Program-made: the position numbers and the translations under genes
The notes under the pieces: model-generated
What the model was told of the DNA's origin: nothing
Databases searched by the model: none
Seen by the model: the letters and a program-made list of their open reading frames with translations, nothing else
Shown here: piece by piece, positions 34,046 to 43,465 of the stretch
Layout: each line of letters opens with the position of its first letter
Position numbering within the stretch: the first letter of the stretch is position 1
NCBI GenBank assembly: GCA_012845835.1
Contig: JABAKD010000030.1
Coordinates: forward strand, 11,928,080-11,992,079
Origin: Undaria pinnatifida
Lineage: Eukaryota > Sar > Phaeophyceae > Laminariales > Alariaceae
Direction of reading: 5' to 3'
DNA: 64,000 nt

Positions 34046-34738
34046 CGCGATTTGGCTTCACTAGAGCATAAAAAATGAGTGATTTTGGCTCATATGACAG
34101 AGGCACTTTTGTGGGGAAAACGGCACTAAAATTCGAGTTCAACGCCCAAATATGTACCGATTTTCAACATGGAGGATGTGTAGAATGTAGCACAAATCTT
34201 TAACTTTGCAACGCCCATATACTCCATGATCATGGGTGACGTAGCGTATGCATAAGCATGAATTGGAATGGATAGCACTCATTCCATGTCACACATACTC
34301 AACCCAGCGTATATTGGAAAAAAAGTAGATTGATAGCTATAATAGATTGACAAGAGTACTAAAGACGACGGCAAGCAACCAAGTCGATCACCATCAGTCC
34401 ATCAGTTGATGTGCCTACGAACAGCGGTGCAACGGTAGCAACAGAGCAACAGAGTACACAACGAGATAACAACGGTGCCACAGCTATCGAAAGCTACCTA
34501 CCCAACCAAAACCTACACCGCGCATAAATCACAGCCGCTAGATACCAGCACAACAAACAGGCAGCCTGAAGCTATGGGTTTCCGCTGGTTCTTGAGGCGT
34601 ATATTGGGATCTTCGTCTATATGCGAATGTACTGGTGTACTGGCAGGTCGGTTTACCAGTATCAGGATACTGCCAGTACTAGTACTACTGGCAGTACGTA
34701 CTGGTTCAGTACCCAGCCCTACCAATCGAAGCGTTTAC

Positions 34739-35551
34739 GATCCCAAACCGCAACACAGGCGGTTATAAATCCTGCGAGGGGGACTCTTTGGTTGAAGTTG
34801 ATCCTTAATCCTGCAAGCAGCAAGCCAGTTTTCATTGATCGCCTCACACACCCCACCCGCCCCACACGATATCACCCCCCCCTCCAAACGATCTCCATCA
34901 ATCACCACCCAGCCCTGTAGGGCACGGACACGAGGTAGATGCGGCTGCGCCACCATAGCTAGGCCGGGAGGGCCCTCTCTCGGCTGTGTTGTGGTGGGCT
35001 ACTACTACTACTACAACAACAGCTGCAGCTAGCTGCTGTGTCTTCTTCGCGTTTGTCGCCATACACATCCGTGCTCTTCTTGTCTTTGGTTGTGTGCGTC
35101 GCCACACGCCCGCCCCTGTTTTACTCATCATGTATGTGTCTCGCGTTTTCCGTTACAATCGTGCGTAGCCGCGTCCTAGCGGCAGATGGCAACCACGTGT
35201 GAAAGGCTGCCGGACAGCAGCACGGGTGAAGTTCTGTGAGGGTGCGCGCACGTGCGTGCGCACGCACTACTCCAAAATGCATCTCGAGGACTGCTCAAAC
35301 ACAAGACGAATGCCGTCTGTCCCCCAGTTTTTAGGACACAACACCCCGATCTACGAAGAAGGCGCATTGATTTCTGCTGTCACAGCAGTTATTCGAGAAT
35401 GTTGCCGGAAATTTCCGCCAATAATTTTCCCGGAAATTCATGGTGGGCATACTTTTATAGTGATGGAAAAAAAAAGGTTTCCTATTACATCGCAGGTATT
35501 ATTGCTCGGACCTGGAAGGCGTTATACACTTTCGATTTACTCTACAACCAC
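34739..35551. repeat. 815-bp tandem duplication, copy 1
   Basis: Begins CGATCCCAAACCGCAACACA and ends near TTTACTCTACAACCACCC. It matches 35580-36395 along its length with scattered substitutions and small indels. No coding frame is conserved between the copies. A T-run and TTAATTAAAAAACCCGAA (35552-35579) separate them. Confidence 0.85.
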
Positions 35552-35579
35552 CCTTTTTTTTTTTAATTAAAAAACCCGA

Positions 35580-36395
35580 ACGATCCCAAACCGCAACACA
35601 GGCGGTTATAAATCCTGCGAGGGGGGCTCCTTGGTTGAAGTTGATCCTTAATCCTACAAGCAGCAAGCCAGTTTTCATTGATTGCCTCACACACCCCACC
35701 CGCCCCACACACCGATATCACCTCCCCCTCCAAACGCTCTACATAATCACCACCCAGCCCTGTTGGGCACGGACACGAGGTAGATGCGGCTGCGCCACCA
35801 TAGCTAGGCCGGGAGGGCCCTCTCTCGGCTGTGCTGTGGTGGGCTACTACTGTTACTACTACGGCTGCTGCTGCTGCTGTGTCTTCGCGTTTGTCGCCAC
35901 ACACATCCGTGCTCTTGTCTTCGGTTGTGTGTGTCGCCACACGCCCGCCCTTGTTTTACTCATCATCATGTTTGTGTCTCGCGTTTTCCGTGACAATCGT
36001 GCGCTGCCGCGTCCTAGCGGCAGATGGCAACCACGTGTGAATAGCTGCCGGACAGCAGCACAGGTGAAGTTCCGTGAGGGGGCGCGCACGTGCGTGCGCA
36101 CACGGTGACACTACTCCAATGCATCTCGAGGATTGCCCGCACAAGATGAATGCCGTCTGTCCCACAGTTTTAGGACACAACATCCCGATCTACGAAGAAG
36201 GCGCTTTGATAACTGCTGTCACAGCAGTTATGCAAGAATGTTGCCGGAAATTTCCACCAAGAATTTTCTAAGAAATTCGTGGTGGGCATACTTTTAAAGT
36301 TATGGAAAAAAAAAGGTTTTCAATTACATCGCAGGCATTGTTCCTATCGGACCTGGAAGGCGTTATACACTCTCGATTTACTCTACAACCACCCT
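35580..36395. repeat. 815-bp tandem duplication, copy 2
   Basis: Second copy of 34739-35551 in direct orientation. Both contain GCGCGCACGTGCGTGCGCAC, a strong near-palindrome (about 35240 and 36080). They might be two monomers of a satellite or two adjacent non-autonomous elements; the sequence alone does not decide. Confidence 0.85.
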
Positions 36396-36827
36396 ATATG
36401 AATTGCGGTCAGGATTGACTTGCTTTTCTTCGCCGTAAAGCTTGCCGCCAGCCTTTCAATGCCCCATCCGAAAAAGTCGTTGTTTTCCAGCTTGAGTGCG
36501 ACAGTGGCCATTGTTGTCTGCGTGCTGACCTTGGTGGTGACGGCGGCAGTGTAACTTCAGATGAAATAGCGAGCTGCGCGAATGCCGCAGCGCGGGCTTT
36601 TTGAATTGTATTTCACTCCCGCTCCGGGCACGCCCACGAATTTTACTGAGAACTACCAAAAAAAGAAGGGCTAATTATTATAAAAAACCCGGTTCATTAT
36701 AAGGGTCGTCGATCCGATTCCGCCCGTCTGATTCTGGCGTCCGAAAATCGAGCTCATTTCCTGTTTCGGATACGGTATTATAAGAGATGGCCTCATACAG
36801 CATACAGCGTTTTACAACTCAGATGAC

Positions 36828-37317
36828 TGTGGATACCATGTCCCCGAACCAACACGCCTAGGGAAAATGTCGAAACCCCTTCAACCTTCCAGACATCGTT
36901 TCTGGAAGGATCGCTTGGGGAACACGGGAGATTGTCATGTCTAGAACACGCCACGGAGCCTTCCCCTCCACGTTCCGCTGACGGATCCTCCGCGGCGGAT
37001 ACACCGCCTAGCGGATTCTCCGCAGCGGGACTTTGGAAGGTCCCGCTGGATTGTTCCTTTTATCCGAGAGCTGAGGGAGCACCGACAACTGCTCGCCCAC
37101 CGCTCTCACAACAACACAACAACAACTACTACTCCTTCTCCTTGCACTTCTGGGAGTGAGTCCATCTCAACCTGTCCTGTCTCTCCCTCTGTCAACGGCC
37201 TGCTGTATCAGCCCGTGTTGTCTCACACTCCGCCGTCGTAGTTCAACAGTGAGAACACTCTGCTCACGCAGAGAGAAGTGGGATCACGACCCACCGACGG
37301 TCTTGACTACGAATCTT
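36828..37317 (+). repeat. 5' LTR
   Basis: 490 bases starting TGTGGATACCATGTCCCCGA. It contains CTTCCAGACATCGTTTCTGG AAG-type hairpin words (about 36885-36908) and GATCCTCCGCGGCGGAT palindromes. A TCCTTTTAT stretch near 37055 is a possible core-promoter element, though no clear TATA box was assigned. Confidence 0.95.
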
Positions 37318-37319
37318 AC

Positions 37320-37337
37320 TGGCGTCGATGGGTGCGG
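37320..37337 (+). promoter_or_regulatory. Position of the primer-binding site (TGGCGTCGATGGGTGCGG)
   Basis: Starts with TGG two bases after the LTR, as a tRNA primer site should. But the same bases are the end of the inverted copy of gag, so complementarity to a tRNA 3' end is unproven. A tRNA ending in CCCATCGACGCCA would be required. Confidence 0.35.
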
Positions 37338-37631
37338 AAGAAGTCGGTGCAGGGGTTTCCGATGCACCCCCTTTGTGCTCCTGGACGCCCTCCGATCGTA
37401 GCGGGGTTTTTTCTCCCGCTGCGGGGTCAGCGTACTCTCCAGTTGACATCTCCAAAGACTAGGAATCAACACGACAAAAAGTTGATTCCTAGTCTTTGGA
37501 GATGTCAACTGGAGAGTACGCTGACCCCGCAGCGGGAGAAAAAAACCCGCTACGATCGGAGGGCGTCCAGGAGCACAAAGGGGGTGCATCGGAAACCCCT
37601 GCACCGACTTCTTCCGCACCCATCGTCGCCA
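37320..37631. repeat. 151-bp inverted repeat (hairpin) spanning the leader and start of gag
   Basis: Left arm 37320-37470, 10-base loop 37471-37480, right arm 37481-37631. Only two mismatches were seen between the arms. The left arm begins at the TGG where a primer-binding site is expected, two bases after the LTR. It is the reverse complement of the first ~43 gag codons. Transcripts would fold into a very long hairpin that hides the gag start codon at 37502. Confidence 0.9.
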
Positions 37632-38887
37632 TCCGCGAGCGCCTAGCTCGCATCGTCAACCACGAACTCGAGCGCATGGAGAACGGCGAGATCGACCAGC
37701 TCTCCGACCAGCACAACTCCATGCTCCAACAACTGGCAAGTATGAGTGTCTCAGGTAGTTCGTCTGCCGCTTTGTCCGAGACTGACCCCTCAAACCCTCT
37801 CCCTGTCCAACCAGTTCCCACGTACGCAGGAGTGCTGTCCGCACCGAAAGCTGTCACTTTCACGCCCAATGACGTACGTAGCTTACCGCGCTTAACTGGT
37901 AGCGCCGATGTTGATGTCGCAGAGGTCTTGTCTCAGTTTCGCCTCGTTGTTGGTTTCCGAGCGAAAGCCGTAGCTCCGCACGACGAGAAATTCGCGGATA
38001 ATCTTGCCTTTGAGCATCTGTCACTCATCTGCGATGGTCCTTGTCTTACGCTATACCAACAACTAATGTCAGGAAGGATTGATTGGTGTGCCAACGTTGT
38101 CAATGCCGAGAACATGAGTAATCCCGGTTCGTTTGTCCCTCCTTCCACCTGGGAGGAGCTCAAATTAGCTCTTCTCGATATACTCATGCCCTCTAATTCG
38201 GTAGAGGAATGCGCCATTAAACTAGCGACTTTTAAGACCGAAAAAGGCGAGACTGTATCCGCCTCTGCGCTACGTTTCCGCGCGCTTATGTCCCGATTCG
38301 AATCGGCTGTCGAACGTCATGCCAAAGGTCGTACGCCTTGGGCAGCGATAACTGTCACACTGTGGCAACACAGTCTGCCACCCGCATTGCAATTGTTGCA
38401 AAGTGGGGAAAAACCAGTAACTTCTTTTAAAGAAGCTGTCGAGCGTGCTCGCCGTCACGAAGCCGCACGCCTCACTGGTGGGGCCACCACTATAAGCGCC
38501 ATGTCATTTACGTCCGTCCCAAACCGCACTGCTGTCCGTCAGTTGCAGTCGCCGAGAAGGCAGCAACGTCAGCAGGGTCGTCAGCAGCAAGGCATTCGCC
38601 AGCAGCCGCGCCAACGGGGAACTCAGCGAAGCAACAACCAACGCACACCCCGCCCCCTCTGCACCTATGATAAGTGCGACAAACCCGTAGGGCACTGGGA
38701 GTCCACGTGCCTGCAAAAGGCACGCGACATTAAGTCACGCCACGTTTCAAAGCGCGACAGGTCGAATTCCCCCCGCGGCAACTCTCGCCGTTTCCGCCGC
38801 CACCACCGTGACGACGACGACGACGACGACGATGTTGAAGACGACCGCAGGAGCCAGGCGAGCAGCACACGTGGCGAAGACAACTGA
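37502..38887 (+). CDS. Gag polyprotein of Ty3-type element
   Basis: ATG 37502 gives 461 residues ending in TGA (38885-38887). The N-terminal ~60 residues are Glu/Pro/Ser-rich. The capsid-like region (about residues 110-290) includes WEELKLALLDILMPSNSVEE and a W-rich helix ending in HSLPPALQLL, as in Ty3 Gag. A basic Gln/Arg-rich nucleocapsid part follows, with one zinc-knuckle-like motif, CTYDKCDKPVGHWESTC (spacing C-x4-C-x5-H-x4-C, which differs from the usual CX2CX4HX4C). An Asp run ends the protein. Gag forms the particle that packages element RNA. The first ~43 codons lie in the right arm of the inverted repeat. The frame continues without a shift past the TGA into pol. Confidence 0.9.
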   Translation: MSTGEYADPAAGEKNPLRSEGVQEHKGGASETPAPTSSAPIVAIRERLARIVNHELERMENGEIDQLSDQHNSMLQQLASMSVSGSSSAALSETDPSNPLPVQPVPTYAGVLSAPKAVTFTPNDVRSLPRLTGSADVDVAEVLSQFRLVVGFRAKAVAPHDEKFADNLAFEHLSLICDGPCLTLYQQLMSGRIDWCANVVNAENMSNPGSFVPPSTWEELKLALLDILMPSNSVEECAIKLATFKTEKGETVSASALRFRALMSRFESAVERHAKGRTPWAAITVTLWQHSLPPALQLLQSGEKPVTSFKEAVERARRHEAARLTGGATTISAMSFTSVPNRTAVRQLQSPRRQQRQQGRQQQGIRQQPRQRGTQRSNNQRTPRPLCTYDKCDKPVGHWESTCLQKARDIKSRHVSKRDRSNSPRGNSRRFRRHHRDDDDDDDDVEDDRRSQASSTRGEDN

Positions 38888-38890
38888 CGG
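38885..38890 (+). promoter_or_regulatory. Probable stop-codon readthrough site, TGA-CGG, between gag and pol
   Basis: Gag ends in TGA followed by CGG, and the same frame stays open from 38888 through protease and RT. UGA-CGG is an established leaky context in several plant RNA viruses (type II readthrough). Pol has no nearby ATG in good position, so expression as a Gag-Pol readthrough product is the simplest reading. It remains inference. Confidence 0.65.
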
Positions 38891-41524
38891 AGCCCAGCTG
38901 TTGCAGCGCTACCTGCAGTTGGGACCCACCTTGCTACCTGTCCGGTAGGCGAGGTTAGCGCGAAGAGGAAACTCATCGCAACAGTAGCAGTAGGTACTGA
39001 GTGTCCCGTACCGAATGTCCTTGTCGATGGTAGAAGCAGTCACGGAGTCGACCGTGGTTTGTCTGTTAAGAGTGTCCTTGTCTCAGGTCGAAGTAGTCAG
39101 GTATCCAGCTCACTCCGTCCGCGCAAGCGGGTGACGTTTGCTGATGATACCCCTGTGTCTGCGTGCGTGTCCGAATGTAGTCGTAGTACTCAGCGGCCAC
39201 GCCACATGAGCCTGAGTGTCATGGGTGATGTTCGCCCAGAAAATAATAATAAAAAGACAACTGCGTGGCACAGCTCGATGCTGGCATGCAAACGCCATCC
39301 TTTTTCTTTGTTCTTTTCGTCTCGCAGAGTGCAGATTTCTGGCTCTGTAGAAGACTATCCAGTACCCGCAATCACTGTGGATACTGCTACTGATGTGTCT
39401 GTAGTTTCTCATGCATGGTTAAAGTCACACCCAACCTTGCATTCTGTCATTATCCAACCTGTCCCGCCAACCGCCGTTGCCTTGCAAGCAGCGAATGGTT
39501 CGCCGTTGAATGTCTTAGGGTTTGTTGTTTTTTCACTCACCCTTGGTACGATTACGCACGTTGTCGAAGCATTAGTTGTACCGTCTCTTGGTCCCGATTC
39601 AATACTCCTTGATAACAGTGTCATGTCTATTTTTGGAGCTATTCTTGATTGGGAAAACCAAGTAATGTCTTTTCCTTCTACTGGTGATTCTATACCAGCA
39701 GTTCATCGTACTAGCTACCCCGCCTCCCGCCCCGCCGATCCCTCCACTGTCTCTAGCGACTCTAACCTGTCAGTCGCTGCTGTCCACCATGATGCAGAAG
39801 GAGTCGATGTCAGGTTGCGTGAACGTGTTGATCTTAAACCGAGACACGAGGCCCTTGTCGTAGCTTTTACTGATTGTCTTCCCGCGCACGACTCTACTGT
39901 TGTCGTAGAACCCCTAATCATGTCTGAGCTTGAGTTTTTGGAGTCCAGTAGCTCGTCAGTGTTCGAGAAAATTATTGTCGCTCGCACTCTTGCTACTTGG
40001 CATGCTGCTGATGGTTCAGTAGCCGTGCAAATTGCAAACCCGTCTTCTGATGGGGTTGCGCTACCTATTGATTTATGTCTTGGTCAGTTATTCACTGTGT
40101 CCGTAGTGACGCCTGATCAATTGCACGTTAATGCCGTTGCGAAAACTCCTACATCAGTTGATGAAATCGCTCAAGCCAAATCTGAGATCGAAGGTCCCCT
40201 GTCCAAAGCTTTTACTAACACTAAGCTCACGTCTGACCAGAAAGTCTCTGTCCTAGATTTGTGCGCTCGATACCGTCCTGTCTTTGCCTTGTCAATGTCA
40301 GAGCTAGGTCGTTGCACCAATGCAGAAGCAACATTCCCTTTGCCTCCTGACACCCGACCTATCGATCGTCCCCCGTACCGCGCCAACCCTCGAGCTAAAG
40401 CTGTCATTGATAAGTGTGTTCACGATATGCTTGAATGGGGCATCATCGAAGAACGTCCCAGCCCGTGGGGTAGCCCGTGTACGCTTGTCGCAAAGAAGAA
40501 CGGTAGCCCTCGTTTCTGTGTTGATTATCGTCATACCCTCAACCGTAACATTGTCCGCAAGAGCTGGCCCCTCCCGAACTTAGATTCCTGTCTGGATGCA
40601 GTCGGAGGCGTCAAATTCATCTCTACAGCCGATGTCCTCAGTGCGTTCTGGCAGCTACCCGTCGCAGAAGAGCACATCGACCGGACAGCATTCGTCACTC
40701 CGACCGGCAAGTTTTGTTTTAAACGTATGCCTTTTGGAGTTTGTAATGCCCCATGGTTGTTTCAACACATGATGTCTGTCACTTTCGGCCACCTTGGTCC
40801 TGAGTCGGGTATTCTTACGTACATGGACGATATTATTTGTCTTAATTCTACGTTTGAAGCTCACCTGAAATCCCTCGAGCAAATGTTCTCAGCGTTACAG
40901 GCAGCTGGCTTAACTTTGAAACCGACTAAACTTCAATTCGGTCAGAAAGAAATCGAGTATCTTGGCCATGTCATTTCGGAAAAAGGTATTTCAATCAGTG
41001 CCGACCGTGTCAAAGCCATTTTAGCACTGCCTGAGCCTGAGTGTATCAAAGATAATCGCGGATTCTTAGGTACACTCAACTATGTCCGCCGTTTTATAGA
41101 CGGTTATGCTGAAATAACAGCACCGCTAGTTGAACTCACTCGTAAGGATTATGTCAAAAAGACCGCTTTCAAGAAGGCTTTTGGGACCGCGCAACGTGAA
41201 GCATTCGCTCGCGCAAAGCGTGCCCTTAGTTCCGCACCGGTCCTTAAATACCCAGATTTTACTCGGGAATTTATTGTCCATACCGATGCCTCAGAAGCAG
41301 GAGTAGGAGCATTTCTCGCTCAACGCTCACGCGAAAGCAGCTCCGATTCCGATCTTGATATCATCGCGTATTATAGTCACCGCTTTTCGAAAAGCCAGCG
41401 TCATTATAGTGCCACCATGAAAGAGTGTTGTGCTGTGGTCTGGGCTGTCACCCACTGGCGTCCGTACCTATGGGGCAAGCATTTCACATGCTGTACCGAC
41501 CACCAAGCACTAACGTACCTGTAA
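38888..41524 (+). CDS. Pol, first part: protease, reverse transcriptase, RNase H
   Basis: The frame follows gag directly, 878 codons up to a TAA (41522-41524). Protease: ITVDTATDVSVVSHAWL, where DTA stands in place of the commoner DTG/DSG. RT: RANPRAKAVIDKCVHDMLEW, then WGSPCTLVAKKNGSPRFCVD, the ADVLSAFWQLPVAEEHIDRT block, FKRMPFGVCNAPWLFQHMM, and the catalytic YMDDI. RNase H: HTDASEAGVGAFLAQ with its first Asp, the KECCAVVWAVTHWRPYLWGK block with Glu, and TDHQALTYL at the end. All key residues are present. The TAA falls inside the conserved end of RNase H, where related elements continue without a break. Functions: processing of Gag-Pol, cDNA synthesis and RNA removal. Confidence 0.92.
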   Translation, partial: RSPAVAALPAVGTHLATCPVGEVSAKRKLIATVAVGTECPVPNVLVDGRSSHGVDRGLSVKSVLVSGRSSQVSSSLRPRKRVTFADDTPVSACVSECSRSTQRPRHMSLSVMGDVRPENNNKKTTAWHSSMLACKRHPFSLFFSSRRVQISGSVEDYPVPAITVDTATDVSVVSHAWLKSHPTLHSVIIQPVPPTAVALQAANGSPLNVLGFVVFSLTLGTITHVVEALVVPSLGPDSILLDNSVMSIFGAILDWENQVMSFPSTGDSIPAVHRTSYPASRPADPSTVSSDSNLSVAAVHHDAEGVDVRLRERVDLKPRHEALVVAFTDCLPAHDSTVVVEPLIMSELEFLESSSSSVFEKIIVARTLATWHAADGSVAVQIANPSSDGVALPIDLCLGQLFTVSVVTPDQLHVNAVAKTPTSVDEIAQAKSEIEGPLSKAFTNTKLTSDQKVSVLDLCARYRPVFALSMSELGRCTNAEATFPLPPDTRPIDRPPYRANPRAKAVIDKCVHDMLEWGIIEERPSPWGSPCTLVAKKNGSPRFCVDYRHTLNRNIVRKSWPLPNLDSCLDAVGGVKFISTADVLSAFWQLPVAEEHIDRTAFVTPTGKFCFKRMPFGVCNAPWLFQHMMSVTFGHLGPESGILTYMDDIICLNSTFEAHLKSLEQMFSALQAAGLTLKPTKLQFGQKEIEYLGHVISEKGISISADRVKAILALPEPECIKDNRGFLGTLNYVRRFIDGYAEITAPLVELTRKDYVKKTAFKKAFGTAQREAFARAKRALSSAPVLKYPDFTREFIVHTDASEAGVGAFLAQRSRESSSDSDLDIIAYYSHRFSKSQRHYSATMKECCAVVWAVTHWRPYLWGKHFTCCTDHQALTYL

Positions 41525-43465
41525 AAAATGCAGGACACCTCTAACATGCTCACCCGATGGGCGATCGCACTTCAGAATTACGATTTCACTGTCAAACATG
41601 TCCCAGGCAAATTAAATGTCGTGCCTGATATGTTGTCTCGTGCTTTTAGCGAAGTCAATGGGGAACCCATCCCATCAGAGCCCAGATTAGCCGCCATTTG
41701 TCGCAATGTACCGATTGAGGGACCGTACTATCCACCTGGGCCCCGCGAGTACGAACTTTCCGCTTCTAATTTGCACGACGTAGCACCTGTAGAAAGCGAC
41801 CGTGAATTATTCATGAGCGCTGTGTCTGTCTTCCCTACTGTAGACCCCGCGAAACTCGTCGATCTACAGAAAGAGGAATTTTGTCAGTATTTTGAGTACC
41901 TCCGAGCACCAACATCGGCCCCACTCCCTAGTGGAGAATCTAAATACACGATGAGCTACTTCTTTTTAAATGAAGGATTGCTATTTCGGTCGTACCTTCC
42001 TGGTCACTTACGGAAGCGTAGCACTTTCCGCGATCAATTGGTAGTGCCTACAGCTCTCCGAAAAATTGTCATTAATTCGTGTCATGATCTACCAGCGTCT
42101 GGAGGTCATTTAGCTTTTAAAGCAACATTCGATACCATTCGTGATAGATTTTGGTGGCCGACCATGTCCACGGATGTCCGTACTCATATTGAAGCGTGTC
42201 TGTCTTGCCAACACCGCAAGTCATCCCACCGCCCGCCCAAGTTGCCTGTGGGACACCGCCCTGTCACGCGCGCGTTCCAATGCGTCGCTGTTGATCTTGT
42301 CGAGTATAAAAGCTTGTCACAAGGAAATCGCTTCATCCTTTCTGTCATCGACCATCTTACTCGATTTGTCATTTTGATAGCCATCAAAAATAAGGCGGCT
42401 TGCACGATCGTTCGTCATCTAATCGAACGCGTGTTCTCGGTGTTTGGCCCTCCAGAAACACTTCATTCCGACCAAGGAAAAGAATTTGATAACGAATTGG
42501 TCAAGGAATTACAATCACTTTTTGGATATAAGAAAACGCGTACAGCCGCTTTTCGCCCTCAGGGCAACTCTGTCTTAGAGCGTGTACACAGCACTGTCCA
42601 CAATATGTTGGCTATGTACAGCAACTTGTCCTGCGATAATTGGGCAGAGCTGTTGCCTTTTGTCCAGTTAGCTCACAATACAGCTTACTCTACCACGCTC
42701 CAGGAAACTCCTCATTTCCTGATGTTTGGACGTGCAGCTGTACTACCTGTCGATCTCATTCTTGGAGTACCGTCCACCTCCGCACCGCAATCACAGCTCG
42801 ACTATTCTAAACAGACTGTCGAAAACTTGCAATTTGCATACGAGCTAGCCCGCCGTAATCTTAAAGAGCGAGCGGATAAGCAAGCGGTCGCAAATGAGAC
42901 CCTGTCGTTTCCCAGTTTCAAACCTGGAGAACAGGTATTAATCCACCGCCCATACACTGAAGCTGATGGTCCCAATCCAAAATTGATCAGCCCATGGCGT
43001 GGACCATATACCGTACGAGCGCAAACGTCACCCGTAATTTATCGCGTCACTAAAGATGGCAACCCCGCCGAGATTACTGTTCACCTTGGCCGGATGAAAA
43101 AATACTATGTCCCTAAGTCGTCCCCTGCCCCTGACCTTGACGCGCTCGACGATTTATTTTTAGGGACCACTCTTCCCGTGCCCGATCTCGAAGGCTCATT
43201 GTCGAAAGTTATGATCGGTGCGTTCACGGTTGAGAGTATTGATGGACATAAAAGGGGAGTAGGAGCAGCATCTCTCACCAACTTCCAATATCATCTCAAG
43301 TTGGAAGGTTATCCTACCCAGATGGGTATCTGGCGTCATGTCAACGCCATTCCTCAATGCAGAGATATGATTGCTTCCTACCGTGCTGCAGTATTATCGA
43401 CGGACTCTTCAGCATTTAACCCTCCTACGCGGAAGTCTCATTCTGTCCACGCGGATGTCCCATAG
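41525..43465 (+). CDS. Pol, second part: end of RNase H, integrase, chromodomain-like tail
   Basis: Same frame as the upstream pol, restarting right after the TAA; the first ATG is 41528. It opens with RNase H/linker words (SNMLTRWAIALQNYDF, VPGKLNVVPDMLSR). Integrase has the His-His-Cys-Cys zinc site (HDLPASGGHLAFKATFD through CLSCQHRK) and the DDE core: Asp in VAVDLVEY, Asp in LHSDQGKEFDNELV, Glu in GNSVLERVHSTVHNML. A GPY module (PWRGPYTV) follows. The tail (FTVESIDGHKRG ... FQYHLKLEGYP ... W ... MIASY) keeps the spacing of a chromodomain, which in chromoviruses steers insertion to marked chromatin. Without suppression of the TAA, integrase would not be made as part of Pol. Confidence 0.92.
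   Translation, partial: KMQDTSNMLTRWAIALQNYDFTVKHVPGKLNVVPDMLSRAFSEVNGEPIPSEPRLAAICRNVPIEGPYYPPGPREYELSASNLHDVAPVESDRELFMSAVSVFPTVDPAKLVDLQKEEFCQYFEYLRAPTSAPLPSGESKYTMSYFFLNEGLLFRSYLPGHLRKRSTFRDQLVVPTALRKIVINSCHDLPASGGHLAFKATFDTIRDRFWWPTMSTDVRTHIEACLSCQHRKSSHRPPKLPVGHRPVTRAFQCVAVDLVEYKSLSQGNRFILSVIDHLTRFVILIAIKNKAACTIVRHLIERVFSVFGPPETLHSDQGKEFDNELVKELQSLFGYKKTRTAAFRPQGNSVLERVHSTVHNMLAMYSNLSCDNWAELLPFVQLAHNTAYSTTLQETPHFLMFGRAAVLPVDLILGVPSTSAPQSQLDYSKQTVENLQFAYELARRNLKERADKQAVANETLSFPSFKPGEQVLIHRPYTEADGPNPKLISPWRGPYTVRAQTSPVIYRVTKDGNPAEITVHLGRMKKYYVPKSSPAPDLDALDDLFLGTTLPVPDLEGSLSKVMIGAFTVESIDGHKRGVGAASLTNFQYHLKLEGYPTQMGIWRHVNAIPQCRDMIASYRAAVLSTDSSAFNPPTRKSHSVHADVP

Noticed and set aside
37284-37646. 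Antisense and sense open frames just after the 5' LTR resembling gag
   Set aside because: They are mirror translations of the 151-bp inverted repeat, not separate genes.
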